Shown one piece after another: positions 13,099 to 25,239 of a stretch of DNA of 64,000 nt (positions within the stretch are counted from its first letter, which is position 1; each line of letters starts with the position of its first letter). The notes beneath the pieces are model-generated. The model ran no database searches and was not told where the DNA came from. It saw nothing but the letters and a program-made list of their open reading frames with translations. Position numbers and translations under genes: made by a program. This DNA is from Brachionus manjavacas (taxonomy: Eukaryota > Rotifera > Eurotatoria > Ploima > Brachionidae), in assembly GCA_019054805.1 (NCBI GenBank), contig JAHQIY010000004.1, positions 8,812,501 through 8,876,500 of the forward strand. Reading direction: 5' to 3'.

Positions 13099-14778
13099 TT
13101 TTCAAAATGTGTGCTAATGCTCAATGGTGATCTAATCTAGAAGACAACTCGGCTACAGCAACAACATCAGTAACAAAAAGTAAACTAAAAAGTTTTTGTG
13201 TTTTTTGACTTTTGAAATGAGTTTTAATCTTGGAGTTTTTGCTATTTGTCAAGTTGTCATAGAGAGATTACTTGCGCTTTGTCTTGAAATCGAGTCAAAG
13301 GTGCGCGCAAATATTTGAGAAGATGAGCAAAACGAAAAGTACTTGAAAAACGTCAAATCAAATTAATTCCGATCCTGAGAGTTGTTCTCTCTCTTTTATT
13401 TCTCTTTTATTTCTCTTTTATTTTTGTTGTTGTGAGTTAGTTGCGGCAAGCGTAACTTGAAGACTCAATGATTCAAAAAAATTAAATTAAAACAAAAAAT
13501 AAAAAGGTACTTGAGCAAGAGTTTGCTCAAATGATTTTCAAAACAACTTGATATTTTATTGACTCATCAAAAATATTCAAGATAAACATGACTTTTAGTT
13601 TTTGTTCGGCCGAAACAGCCTCATGCAGTTTAGAGCTGGAATTTTTGACCAAACATGTCATTAACTCTGTGAATCAAATTAGATTCATTTACAAATAGTT
13701 TTGCCTTATCTTGCCCAATGTATCAATTGATCTTGACTCCCACTGCAACTCAATTGCAGACACTGACACAAACAACAGGAATTTTTTATTTTTTTTTTGA
13801 ATTAAATATTTTTAATCCTCTATCTTTTATTAAAGATTTTTTTTTCTAAATCTTGCTAAAATTTAAACCTAAGAGAAAAATAAATTTTAATTTAAAAGAA
13901 AAAGAAAAATTTATTTATTTTTAATGTTTCTTAAAATGACGTCATAAGACAGAGGAAAGCAATGGAACAAAAATATTACAGAATAATAATTAAATTTTTT
14001 TAAAATAAATTAACTTTTTTTTTTAATAGAAAATGGATCTTTTTTCCAGAATTGCACCTACAATAAAATAAATATTGATCGTCTTTCTTTTTCTAAATTA
14101 TTCTTATGAACATGTATGAAAATTTTCACCATTAATTATATGGAGTACAAAAGCAGACTTGAGCGAATGGGTCTCACATCTCAGGAGACAAGACGACAAC
14201 GTGATGACTTAATCCAACTTTTCAAAGTCAATAAGTGCAAAGACGACATAACGTGGTAAAACAAGCCTAATTGGTCCGCTCCGAGAGACACGAAGAGAAG
14301 TCAACTAAGGCGTGAGATCGTGGCATTTTGTCAGCAAAGACACAACTGCTTCATCAATCGGATAGCAAATGTATGGAACGGACTACCTGACCAAGTAGTC
14401 GCAACTGAGACGGTAGACTCCTTTAAAATAAAATACGATCAACATCAACTAAGACGACCGCTATGAGGGACATCCCTGCGTCATCACGCTTTGCGGTCTT
14501 ATTACTACTACTATCACTACTACTACTACTACTACTAATAAATTGATAAAAAAACTGTAAAGAAAAAATCATATTCAAAAAATTTCTGATTATTTTTTTG
14601 TTACTATTAGTTTTTGGGCATTCTAAATTTAAAAAAATTTATTTTGTTAATACTGTAAAAAATAATGCCTTTAAAGTTAATTTCTTATTTTAATCGAAAT
14701 TAAAAAATTAAATTATTTAATTACTTAAAAACAAAATTAAAATCTCTTTATTTAACAAGACGATTATTTTTTTGATCG
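13099..14778 (-). repeat. Right arm of 7.8 kb inverted-repeat unit
   Basis: Inverted copy of 6970-8182. It carries an extra run of TTTTATTTCTC units, an inserted LINE 3' end (14134-14540) and a further ~70 bases of unmatched sequence near 14570-14640 compared with the left arm. Confidence 0.85.
14134..14540 (+). mobile_element. 5'-truncated LINE (CR1/L2-like 3' end) with TAC repeat tail
   Basis: The plus strand reads as the extreme C-terminus of a non-LTR retrotransposon polyprotein: EYKSRLERMGLTSQETR, DDLIQLFKV, then NCFINRIANVWNGLPDQVV and TVDSFKIKYDQH, ending in a stop. These are the characteristic last blocks of CR1/Jockey-type elements. A tail of ACT/TAC units follows at 14500-14537. 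The left arm of the surrounding inverted repeat lacks this sequence, which confirms it as an insertion. One internal TGG-to-stop type change is present, so it is dead. Confidence 0.85.
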
Positions 14779-15858
14779 ATCAATATCTTAAAGAATTGGA
14801 AGAAAACATTTCAAACTTCAGCAAAAAGATTTAACATTTTTTTTAAGTGACACTCATGCCCAAACATTAAAGCAAACTTGACAGGGAAAAAATAATCTTA
14901 AATCGGTCAAAAAAGAGATTTTCGTAAACAGACTTTCATCAAATAATGAAAATTAAAAATACTAGACGATCATTTTTATTTATGGTTAAATGATTATGAA
15001 TTAGCTCTAAATGGGAAAGAAAAGAAAATATCTGATCTCCAATTTGCGAAAAAATCGCAGAAACAAAATTTGTGATGTAATTATTACAAAAGTTGACAAT
15101 TAAAAAAATGAGCGTCTAAAAGAATTAGAGCAAAAAATAAAGAAAAAATTTACCATGATGTCAAAACTTGAATCAGACCAGAAAGCGATATTCGAAAACC
15201 AATCTCCCTCATAACATAACGGCAAAAACATTAAAAATTAAATTATTTCCCTTATTTTAAGTGATCAAGAAGAAAGATGATTTTCTTAAGAACCAAGAGT
15301 AATTTTAAAAAGTAATTACCCTAAATTAGAGTAATTTCTTTAAAATTTTATTTTTTTTAATTTCTCAATCAAAAAACTTTTAATTTTCTTTTAAAATAAC
15401 TAAAAGTTACAATTTTTTGTATTACTTTTCTAAATTTTAGTAATTTTTGTAATTTTTTGTGGGTAATTGTAAAATTAAGTAATTTAATTTTAAATTAATT
15501 AATTTTTTTTTCTTAATGGTTAAAGCATATATTATATATTTAGCAAAATTGATAAATTAAAATTAAAAAGTGATTACAAATGACAAATCTTTTCAAACCG
15601 GACCAAAATACTGGTTCACAATTGACTGTATTTAAAACTCAAACATCATTATGAAAAGAATAAAGTAGTTCATTTAATTCATTAAAGATCGGAGTCAATT
15701 TTTTTGTCAATAATTTTATTTGATACTGTAGCATAAGATAAATTTAAAATATTAATTTAGACTAGAAACAATTTTGTTTTTTTCATAAAATCTCCAAGTT
15801 AATTATTAATTCTAAACTTATAAAAGAAATACAAGAAAATTTTGATTTAGTTTCAGAG
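14541..15858. other. Intergenic region with possible decayed coiled-coil gene
   Basis: Up to 14778 this is arm sequence. From 14780 to 15230 the plus strand contains short runs such as DQYLKELEENISNFSKK and ETKFV with many stops, resembling the coiled-coil part of the RING-type gene downstream. It may be a dead paralogue. 15300-15560 holds A/T tracts with repeated GTAATTTT-like words. Confidence 0.35.
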
Positions 15859-17243
15859 ATGCTTAAAATTGACCAGTTTGAATGCTTAATTTGTAATAGA
15901 ATTTTAGAAGATCCAATCGAGTTACCATGTGGCTTTATTTGCTGCACAAGACACTTAGTGTCACCTCAAATCTTCGAGCCATCAGAAACCCTTAGCATTC
16001 TTTGTTTTTGCTGTAATCAATTTCACTATTTCAGCACTTTTGAAAGATCTAATATTTTTCAAAATTACTGTAAAAGAGACAATGATCCTGAAGTGGAGAA
16101 GAAATTCATCGAATGGCTTGAAAAGATAAGAAATTTGAGACACAAACTTAAACTGCAATTTAAAATTAAGGCTTTTGATTTGGATTCGCTTGAAAATTTG
16201 GTGGAAATAGAAAAGGAACAAATTTTAGACGAACTTAATCTGCAACTTAAAAAATTAAATGATCATTTAACTTCACAATTGGATCAAATAAAAAATTACT
16301 CTCACTATTTGATCAAAATTTTGCAGAAAGAAAAATACAGAATATGTGAAAAAATCAAAAATAAGGAAATATTCGACCCCCAATTGATAAAAGAATTCGA
16401 TGATTTGCTTTCTTATTTTAATTCTAATCCAAAAATAGTGAATAAAAATAATTACAAGGAATTTATTAAAAATTATAAAAAATTAGATAGTGTTTCTTCG
16501 GCTATTGTGAATACCAGCAGCGAAACATTTGATCACTATATTAGGAATTTTTTATTCGAAATAAACAATGATAAATCAGACCAATTTAGCTTATTAAATG
16601 AAAATAAAAAGAGAAATAAAGTATTGTAACAACTTTTAGATTGAAAACAAAATTTAAAAACTTTTGAAAAAAGGTGATTGAAAAACAAGAAAACGGCACA
16701 ATTATCCGTAAGCAAAAATTATATAAAAAAAAAATTAAAATTTCTTATTTAGACCATTATCAGTATTACATTATAAAAATGAATTTTAAATTGAGCCAAA
16801 AAGACAATTTAGAATTGATCAATTATAAAAATTCAAAAAAAATCCTTGTTCAACCTAATTTAGAAATAGAAATTCTTCTTGAATCGAAATATTATGAAGG
16901 TTTTGGATATCTTGAATTCAGTTTACATTTTCCTGAACATTCAAAGTAAAAATTTAATTAAAATTTTAACAAAATTTTATTAATTTATTTTATATAAAGA
17001 GAAAATAAATTTATTGAACTGAAGCTCAAAAACAACGAAAATTCCTCAAAAGACCATGTAAAATGTAAGTTTCTGGTAACAATCCTTTATATTTTATTAA
17101 TTTTTTTAAAAGATAAATTTTCAAATTCAAACAGCACTATGAATAAAATAATTGTTTTTAAAAAATTTATCAAAATTAAGGTAAATTTTAAGCAATTCCA
17201 TTTGCTTTTCAGTTTAATTAATTTAAATTTAGAAATTGATTAG
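15859..17243 (+). CDS. RING-finger/coiled-coil protein (TRIM-like), multi-exon
   Basis: Exon 1 (15859-16620) begins directly after TTTCAGAG. Residues 9-52 form a RING-like zinc site: C9-x2-C12, C24, C28/C29, H32 and C49-x2-C52. Residues ~75-170 are a long charged helix of coiled-coil type, the order seen in TRIM-family E3 ligases, so a ubiquitin-ligase role is plausible but inferred. Three short introns keep the frame: 16621-16673, 16946-16999 and 17065-17112, giving exons 16674-16945, 17000-17064 and 17113-17243. Exon 1 and exon 2 are firm; the last two exons rest on splice signals and frame only. The C-terminal part (residues ~255 on) is beta-rich looking with no recognised domain. A paralogue lies at 20693. 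Confidence 0.7.
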
Positions 17244-18350
17244 AGAAGGCTTTTACGATTTAAATTTAGACCAAATAGACATTGAGATTTTGATTCACTG
17301 AAATCAACATGTACAATTGAATATAAAAAAAATTAAAGTTTCACAATTTCTTTATTAAAATTGATAGTTTTAATAAAATTAAATTAAACGCATTTTCTTT
17401 TTAATAGAGGCATGTTCCATTACCATAAGTTACATCAATAGTTTCATAAAAAAATAATTTTTTTTATGTTGAAAAATATACTATAGTGACACAATATATT
17501 CGTTCAATAATTCGAATAAAAACTTTTTTTTTAGATCGCTGTATAAACTTTACAAATGAATAAGTCTAATTTTAATTTTGAATTTTAAAATCACGCTCAT
17601 AAAAATTTGATTGAATGGTGTTTCGAATGTAGCAATTCTGAACTAACTCTATAAAATACTATTTTTATTTAATCGAATTCTTTTTGTTAAATAATCCTAG
17701 TCGTCTTATGAATAAAACAAATTCAATTTTTTAATAAATTATTATTAATATATTTAAAAAACCATATTTCAATTTGTCTATGGAACTGAAAGTTTAATTA
17801 AAAAATAAAATAAAATAAAATAAAAAATAATGAGTATTTGCAGAAACAGAGTTAAGATCTAACATATTTATTTATTGTTATACGATGGACTTTTCGAGCT
17901 TTTCATTTTTTTTTTAAATGAGACTACACTTTTAGCTAAATATGTTGTATTTTTACAACTTTAATATTGAGTTTCTGCGTCTCCATTTTATACTAAGTAC
18001 TTAAGTAATGCAACCAATATTTAAAACTTAAAATTCTCATCAAAATTTTGTATTTTTCTAATGCAATTTAGGATTATCACACCTTGATCACTTATCAACA
18101 GAAAATATATTACTAAAAGAGAGCTTTTTATTTATTTAATTTACTTTATTCAATTAAGGTTTTTAAAAAAGGTAACTAAAAAATTTAAAATTTTTTTTCA
18201 TATATTTAACAGTTAGTGTATTAGTGTATTTCCACTAGACACCTATAATTTAGAATTTAAAAAATATGTACACAAATATCTTCTTAGTTAAAAATATTTC
18301 GAAAATTAAATTTTTATCTTAATTGCTCGAAATACTATAAAATTTCGTTA
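17244..18350. other. AT-rich intergenic DNA, nothing recognised
   Basis: Homopolymer tracts and short AT repeats such as AAAATAAAAT units at about 17800-17830. No supported coding frame. Confidence 0.5.
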
Positions 18351-18354
18351 GGTT

Positions 18355-18735
18355 AAATATTTTGAGTTGTGTGGAGGATGGGCTGATCGATTGAAAGGAA
18401 TTTATCAACATGTTCCACCTCAATGATTATTGATCGAATTACCATTATAATGACCAGAAATTGTGATTTAAGAAGAATTTTGGAGTCAAATGAGATAAAT
18501 TGGGATCATTAACAAGTTCCTCTAAATGTTAAAAGCAAACAAATAAATATTGGAACGAAATTTTTTTTTCAAGATATCTTTAAGAATGATTTTTCACTGT
18601 TTACAAAGAGAAAATTCTAGTTTAAATATCGATAATCTGTCATATTCGATTTTCATACAATGCAAAATTGTGACAAAAGAGTTATTAATCATTCCGGGTA
18701 TAGACTTTTAGCACTTTTGAATTGGCCTGATCCTT
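18355..18735 (+). pseudogene. Decayed fragment, possibly of a CGGWADRLKGI-type glycosyltransferase
   Basis: The plus strand reads ELCGGWADRLKGIYQ and, after a frameshift, MTRNCDLRRILESNEINWDH. The C-G-G-W/F-x-D-R-L-x-G-I block followed by an (I/L)-x-C-x-L-x-x-x-L-x-x-N segment resembles invertebrate fucosyltransferase-like proteins. Several stops follow, so this is at best a fossil. The family call is from memory of the motif and is tentative. Confidence 0.35.
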
Positions 18736-19374
18736 TCAAAGAACTGTAATTTTATTCCAAAGAACATAAGCATCTAAAAATAACACACTATAGCCAAGCC
18801 AGTTAATATTCACCATGGAAAAATTTGACTTGGATTAAATTTTCAAAACTAGGCGACATTATAATTTTTAAAAAAGAAATTCAATTTTTTTCAAACAGCT
18901 TAAAATCAGATAAAATTATTTATTAATATTAATAATTGTGAATTTAATTATCTTTAATTTTTATTTACTAATTTCTTATCTACTATAACGACAAATATTA
19001 AATATTTAATAAATTTCTTCTAAATAAACTTGTTTTTTTTTTATAAAAAAAAGAAAAAATTGTTTTTTTTTTTTGCTTAAAAGATAAAGAAGCAGTTTTT
19101 GGAATTAACTGAAGAGTTTCTTTTAGAACGGATTGTAGTGTTAAATTATACTTTTATTTTTTTAGAAAATCTCAAAAAATAAATAGCTATATTTGGGTAA
19201 AATTCTTTAACAAACCTATGGATCGATTCCTTTTTTTTAAACGGAAGTGTTAGCAAGAGACCCAACCAACATTAATTAAAAATATTTTGTCTGATTTTGA
19301 CTCAAGTATAAAACTAAATATCTAAATAAAATTTTAGATTAATATTTTATTTTAATATTGACATAAAAAAATTA

Positions 19375-20437
19375 CAGTGGTGTTCCGGATTTAGTAATTT
19401 ACGATAATTTACGTAAAAAATAGTAAATTTACCGAATTTTACGTAAAATATTGTAAATTTACGTAAATTTACAAAAGTAAAAAAACGTAAATTTACTTGA
19501 TTTGGTAAATTTCGATCATTTTACGTAAATTTATGTAAAAAAAAAAATGTCCAAAAAATTGAAATAATTTGGCACTTTTTAAAAAAAAATGAATTTTTGT
19601 TATCCTTCAATATTTATATCCAAAATTATGAGAAAAAAAAAATTACCATAATTTACGTAAATTTTGGTAAAATGTAATCAATTTAATGGTAAAAAATAGT
19701 AAAAAATGGTAAAAATGATTATTTAAAATTTTAAATTAATTTGAAAAAAAATTTTTATTAGGTTGGTTATAATTTTTCAAACACTTAAAGGGTGAAAAAT
19801 TAATTTTAATAAAAAAAAATAAAAAAAAAATAAAAAAACTATTAAATAATTTTTAAATCATTAATTTTTGAAGGAGCTTTAGAAATAGCTTAGAATTTTC
19901 TGATCTTTTTGACCTGGTATTTCTCTTTTAACAATTTCAAATACCCAAATGCGCTCTCTACTTAAATCTTTGCCTTTCAACAAAAATAATAAAAATTAAA
20001 GAAAATTAAAATTAATTTTTCACCCTTTAAGTGTTTGAAAAATTATAACCAACCTAATAAAAATTTTTTTTCAAATTAATTTAAAATTTTAAATAATCAT
20101 TTTTACCATTTTTTACTATTTTTTACCATTAAATTGATTACATTTTACCAAAATTTACGTAAATTATGGTAATTTTTTTCTCATAATTTTGGATATAAAT
20201 ATTGAAGGATAACAAAAATTCATTTTTTTTTAAAAAGTGCCAAATTATTTCAATTTTTTGGACATTTTTTTTTTTACATAAATTTACGTAAAATGATCGA
20301 AATTTACCAAATCAAGTAAATTTACGTTTTTTTACTTTTGTAAATTTACGTAAATTTACAATATTTTACGTAAAATTCGGTAAATTTACTATTTTTTACG
20401 TAAATTATCGTAAATTACTAAATCCGGAACACCACTG
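19375..20437. mobile_element. TA-flanked palindromic transposable element (1.06 kb)
   Basis: Ends are perfect inverted repeats beginning CAGTGGTGTTCCGGATTTAG, flanked on both sides by TA (19373-19374 and 20438-20439), the target duplication typical of Tc1/mariner elements. The arms are nearly perfect mirror images for more than 400 bases and are full of TTTACGTAAA-like words; a hairpin of the whole unit would leave a loop of only about 150-200 bases. The loop (about 19860-19990) on the minus strand contains SRERIWVFEIVKREIPGQK, also found in the larger relative at 37401. Confidence 0.93.
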
Positions 20438-20692
20438 TATAGATTATATTTGTGGTGAATAGTTTTTTAATTTTGAGGAACCATTCATCTTTTTTTTTAA
20501 TTTAACATTTATAGCAATTCGATTTTTATATATTTGCGAAAAAATAGAAATAATTATTTTTTTTTAGTAAAAGCTTAGTATTTTTAAAATAAATTTTTAT
20601 CATATTTTTAAGAAAATTTTCTAAGTTACCAACAAAATGCTTTTGATAGAATACTCAAATTTAATTATTTTTTTAAAGAAATAAATTCAAAT

Positions 20693-22182
20693 ATGAGACT
20701 AGATTTTCGTGGTTTAGAAAACCTGATAAAATGCGCCAATATCGATTGTAAAACAAAACTTCTACAAGAAAGTGTAATTTTATTGAAACCATGCTACGAA
20801 TTCTATTGTTTAGATCATTTTCGCTGCAAGTTTGGCGACTGTGGCTTTTGTACTGAGAACAAATTTTTAAATGACTCGTTTAAATCAATGCTTTATTACT
20901 GCAATTTAGAAAAAAGTCTTACAAATAAGCTTCAAATGTGCTCAACATGCAATCGAGCGCATACAAATGTCTCTGAATTTCAACTTGAATATCTTGGATC
21001 TGAGTTAATTGGTTTCATGGATCAAATAAGAATTGATAAAGATCGCTTCAAAATAAATGAACCAACAAAAAAATCATCATATGTATCCTTGCATAAAAAA
21101 TCAAGTCAAACTAAAACCAGCATTGATGACTTGGACTTGTTTGTTAAAACAGTAGCGGAAACAACTGTGGATACAATTAAAAAGCAAGTTAAAAGTTACC
21201 TTAGAAATAAACAATTGTATCAAGATCTAATTGACCAAATTCGTAAGGAATTTAATAGTTTAAATAACGAAATAGGAGCAAAATATTATCAGATTAAGCT
21301 TGAATATTTATTAGGTGTTAAAGAATATATTTCTAAAATAGAAGATACATTGATAAATGATGCTCCGCAAAGAATTCAACAAGTTATAAAAGATTACGAA
21401 GAAGGCTACCAGCGGCTTGAAAATAGACTGATAAATAAAGATGAGAAAAAATTGAAAGGTCTTAGAAAACTGTGGATTGCTGAATCTATAAAGCTCGATC
21501 TATTATTAAGTGAAATTGGATCAATGGTTAAATTACAAGAAAAAGGTAATGAATCCATTGATATTGATGAAATAAAACGAAAATTTGGATTCTTCACATT
21601 TCCAATACCGAAAACTATTGAAGCTAAAAATAATGTGGAATTTGATTTTCCATGCCCAGATGGGCCAGAAGTTTTAAAAATTTATCTCACTCATCTAGAT
21701 TTTAAGACATATTGGGACAGTGGTAACCTCACTACTGAAATATGCTTTAAAAGTTATCATGCAAAGATTAGGTAAATTTTGAATTTAAAATTTAAAATTG
21801 TTCATGAATTTTATTCTTTAGTTCCATTTTGGCGTCTATACATTATAAAATTTTTGATAAAACAGATCATCTCTGGATAGTTGATTCGGGTAACAATTAA
21901 GAAAATTAAAAAAAAAATACTCATTTTCATTAAGAACTTGATAATCAAATGATATATGCAGATCATCCTTATGTAATTAAAGAACTCAAAGAAAATGTAA
22001 GTATAATTTGAAAATTTTATTTAATTAATAGTTCTAAATAAATTTTTTTTTTGACTTTTGAAACGATCTTACGAAACGAAAAGAGTCAAGTTCATCAACA
22101 TAATGATTTAATGATTACAGTAAATGTTGTATTTTTGAAAAGTTTTAGTCATGACATGGTTTTGGATGACACGGACTTTTAG
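20693..22182 (+). CDS. Cys/His-cluster coiled-coil protein (TRIM-like), four exons
   Basis: Exon 1 (20693-21771) encodes 359 residues. The N-terminus has a zinc-binding-type cluster C14, C19, C34, C39, H42, C45, C50, C53, a divergent RING, with C84/C87 and H91 further on. Residues ~110-300 are helical and charged. The frame is continued across 45-87 base introns: exon 2 at 21822-21889, exon 3 at 21935-21996 and exon 4 at 22084-22182. Exon 2 ends in DKTDHLWIVDS, reminiscent of an NHL or beta-propeller strand, which would fit a TRIM-NHL relative, but only one such segment is visible. Total about 435 residues. Exons 1-3 have consistent GT-AG ends and phase; exon 4 is less sure. Same architecture as the gene at 15859. 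Confidence 0.72.
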
Positions 22183-22699
22183 TCAAGCTGATACTGTTAT
22201 CGAATGAAATAAAATTTTTATAAATTTTTATAAAATGCTTATTAAAAATCAATTTATCTTGAAAATAATCTAGATTTAAAAAGCTTTTATGACCGACGAT
22301 AAAGATTCTTTTAAAAAATTAAAAAAAATACTTATTGTGAATTTGACAATATAAACCGTAAACCCCTGCCATATCATGTGCATGGAATAAATTTTGATTA
22401 CAATTATTATTTAAATTAATTTTTTGAAAAATATTTTAAATCTTAAAGAAATTATTCAAAAAATTAGTTTTTTGAATATATTTACAAATTAAATGGAAAC
22501 TTCTAAATTGATCCGATTTCATTCATCAGAAATGGTCAAAAACACTTCAATGAGCTTGAGTTTAATTCCTGTTTACATTCCACCACGTTAAAACAAGGTT
22601 AACCTGAAAACAAAAGGCAGGAAAAGGAATCAGAAAATTAGAAAATCATCTGAATTCAAAAGAATTAACAAATATCTGTTTAATTTGTAAATTAATTTA

Positions 22700-23445
22700 C
22701 AGTACTAATTCGTCACGTGGAATTTACGTAAAATTACGTAAATTTACGAAATTTTTCGATATTTTACGTAAATTTACCATATTTTAATTTGGTCAAAAAA
22801 TGGCCGAGTTTATGTAAATTTTGGTAAATTTTCACTAAAAAAAAATTTCAGAGTTTCTATTGCTTTTTTTGACAAAAAGAATTTTTACGTAAATTTTGAC
22901 TTTTTTTCTTGTAAAAAATGGTGAAATTTTGTAAATTAATTTTATTTAACAAAAAAATCCTTTTCAAAGACATTGTTTGACCCTAGCATTTTGACCAATC
23001 TCCATTTTTTTTTATCACGATTTTTATTACCTTTATTATTTTTATTACATTTAGCTGGAGTAAGTTTTCTTTGAAACTCTAAAATTGCCTCAACTGCTTC
23101 CTCGTCATTTTGAATATTTCTTTTTCTCACAAATTCTTTCAATTCATTCCTAATCATTTCGATAAGATTCAAATCTGGTGACTTTGGAGGAGATTTTACC
23201 TAATCAAATTTAATAAATTAAACAGCTTAGAATATTTTTTATCAAACCCAGTTAATGTCATTATTTTTCAACATTAATTTATTAAATTAAAATTTACAAA
23301 TTTACAAAATTTTACCATTTTTTACAAGAAAAAAAGTCTAAATTTACCTAAATTTACGTAAATTTTCTTTTTATCTAAAAAAGCAATAGAAACTCTGAAA
23401 TTTTTTTTTGAGTGAAAATTTAGCAAATTTGAAAATTCCTGAAAT
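22700..23445. mobile_element. TTTACGTAAA-family element carrying a transposase fragment
   Basis: Subterminal inverted repeats (about 22820-22950 against 23275-23425) flank a short centre. The left end begins TACAGTACTAATTCG and then runs into the same TTTACGTAAATTTAC words that fill the palindromic elements at 19375 and 37401. The right end appears truncated, so the exact terminus is not visible. Confidence 0.7.
22942..23199 (-). pseudogene. Tc1/IS630-type transposase C-terminal fragment
   Basis: Minus-strand reading gives KSPPKSPDLNLIEMIRNELK, the SPDLNPIE block with the flanking residues of the last catalytic acidic site in Tc1/mariner transposases, followed by FVRKRNIQNDEEAVEAILEF and a basic tail. 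About 80 residues remain; the upstream catalytic Asp blocks are gone, so the element cannot move by itself. It shows which transposase family belongs to the TTTACGTAAA elements. Confidence 0.8.
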
Positions 23446-23449
23446 AAAA

Positions 23450-24002
23450 AATTCTTTTAAAAAAATCAATTAAATTTTAACACTTAAAAATTAAATATAA
23501 AAAAAGTATTAATTTGCTAACATTTGGGGACCAAGGTTAACCGAGGAACAAAAGGCAGAAAAAAAAAGTTAATTAAATGACCAAATATCTTTTTTATTTA
23601 AAAACATACTTCATTAATATTTTTTAATATATTTATAATCATATTTAAAAACTTAATTAAAAAAATAATTTTCTCGCGAACTTTATTTAAAATTTTTTTT
23701 TTAACCCTGCACCATAATTTCAGGGTCGATTTTTTTTAAAAAGTATTTTTTTTTCATCCGGTCTTGGACGATTGAAATAAAAGCATTGGAATTTCTATTT
23801 TCACACGATCCATTAAACATATTTTTCTTAATTTTTTTATCAAAATAGCCAAAGAAAACAATAAAAACAATAAGCTATTTGAAAATGTCTTAATAGGAAT
23901 ACATCAATGGTAGCTAGATTCACAAAAATCTAAATAAAAATACGATATGTGCTTAAAATTAAAAAAAAAATATTTTTTAAAAATTTTATTTTTATATAAT
24001 AA
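23450..24002. other. Intergenic DNA downstream of the GPCR
   Basis: AT-rich, no coding sequence supported. Contains homopolymer tracts only. Confidence 0.5.
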
Positions 24003-25109
24003 TTATTGAAAAATTTTAAATTCTAATAGAAAATTTTTAAATACGAGGATTAATGAATTGAAAATTTTTCGATAAAGTTTATTTGTCAAGTAGTATACCA
24101 CAATTTTCATAACAACTAACGAATAAACAAATGAAATACCAATTGTATACAGATGTTGCTGGACAAAATGGTTCTTACATTGAAATAGCACCCTGATGCT
24201 AAAATATGTAGCCCACGGAATGGTTCCTATTGTGTAATTTAATGATGCCAAAACTACCATCAGAGTTATAGATTTCTTAGCTTGGTCTTGTTTTTTTTCA
24301 CTGATAAAACAACCTGCATTTACATTCGAAGCAATATTCAAGCTTATCAGCATTGAATTCGACTGAACATGCTCTGAGACAAAATTTGAATAAAAATTTT
24401 TAATTCATTTTTAAAACTACTTACTACTTTTAATTTTTTTCTTTTTATTTAAATATTTTTTGAAATAACCAAGAGTTATGATATTAATCATAAAAAGGAC
24501 ACACGAGGCCAATAAAAGACGAACGCTGGAAATAATTGACGGAATCAAGGCACCCATGTATGTAGAGCCAAATTGAGAAACAACAAGATCAAATTTGTTA
24601 TTATCCATTGGTACAATTTCTTGAACAAATAAAACTGGAAGATAAAATATCAAACAAAAAGCACTGATGATTGAGATTACAAAAGTTGGTTTTAAATTTT
24701 GCATGAAATTTTTATTGAGTATTAAAAATAGACGCTGTAGGGATACAAATATTTCTATAATGATGCCGATTAGTGCTAGAGAGCTGGTCAAATAATCGCC
24801 AAAAAATAGCAAATAGAATTGAGCTGAAAATGTTTTACTACGCAATTTGTCACATATTGAGCCACAAGTGACAAGAGCGTAGAATGATAAAATAAAACAG
24901 TACATAAAATCGTTTGCCGATGTAAAAAGAAAATATTTATAAATTTGATCCGCAAACTTTTGATTATAGAAAACTATGAAATTCACTGATGAAGTGATGG
25001 TGCCCAAAATTGCAATTGAACTAAAAAAATACTGGTTCCAGTTAATAATAGCATTGTTGTTCGTAAAAGTGTTGTTAAAAGTTGTTAAATTAGAATTTAT
25101 AAATAGCAT
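24003..25109 (-). CDS. Seven-transmembrane G-protein-coupled-receptor-like protein, two exons
   Basis: Exon 1 is 25109-24425 and exon 2 is 24373-24003, joined across a 51-base intron (24374-24424, GTAAGT...CAG) that keeps the frame; about 351 residues. I start at the first ATG (an in-frame TTG lies 18 bases upstream). The N-terminus has N-glycosylation sequons (NLT, NNT), as for an extracellular segment. Hydrophobic spans occur near residues 28-48, 60-80, 100-130, 148-170, 195-220, 250-275 and 290-315. The third span ends in VSLQRL where rhodopsin-family receptors have DRY, and the seventh lacks a clear NPxxY, so it is a divergent or lineage-specific receptor. Basic KKYLNKKKKIKSSK follows the fifth span as an intracellular loop. 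Ligand unknown. Confidence 0.85.
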
Positions 25110-25239
25110 TTTAATTGTAGTTTTCAAAATTTTTGATTCTTATTTTTTTTCTCTTTTAATTCTCAATAAATTTTACTGCTTAAAATTATTTTTATCTGAT
25201 AAGATTTTTTTCTCTTTTTTTTTTTAAACAACGGATGCA

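Larger units (their letters stand above)
6970..14778. mobile_element. Giant inverted-repeat unit (7.8 kb) enclosing a gene
   Basis: A left arm (6970-8182) and a right arm (13099-14778) are inverted copies of about 1.2 kb, enclosing a 4.9 kb centre. The outer ends meet at TCGTCTTGTTAAA (6987) and its complement near 14752-14764. The inner ends meet at CACACATTTTGAAAAG (8182) and its complement at 13099. The right arm is longer because a LINE tail is inserted in it. This could be a large foldback transposon that captured a gene, or an inverted segmental duplication. No transposase was recognised inside. Confidence 0.8.

Noticed and set aside
22690..23445. CRISPR-like or satellite array from repeated TTTACGTAAA words
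   Set aside because: Words are irregularly spaced and arranged as mirror-image arms, which fits palindromic transposons rather than an array.
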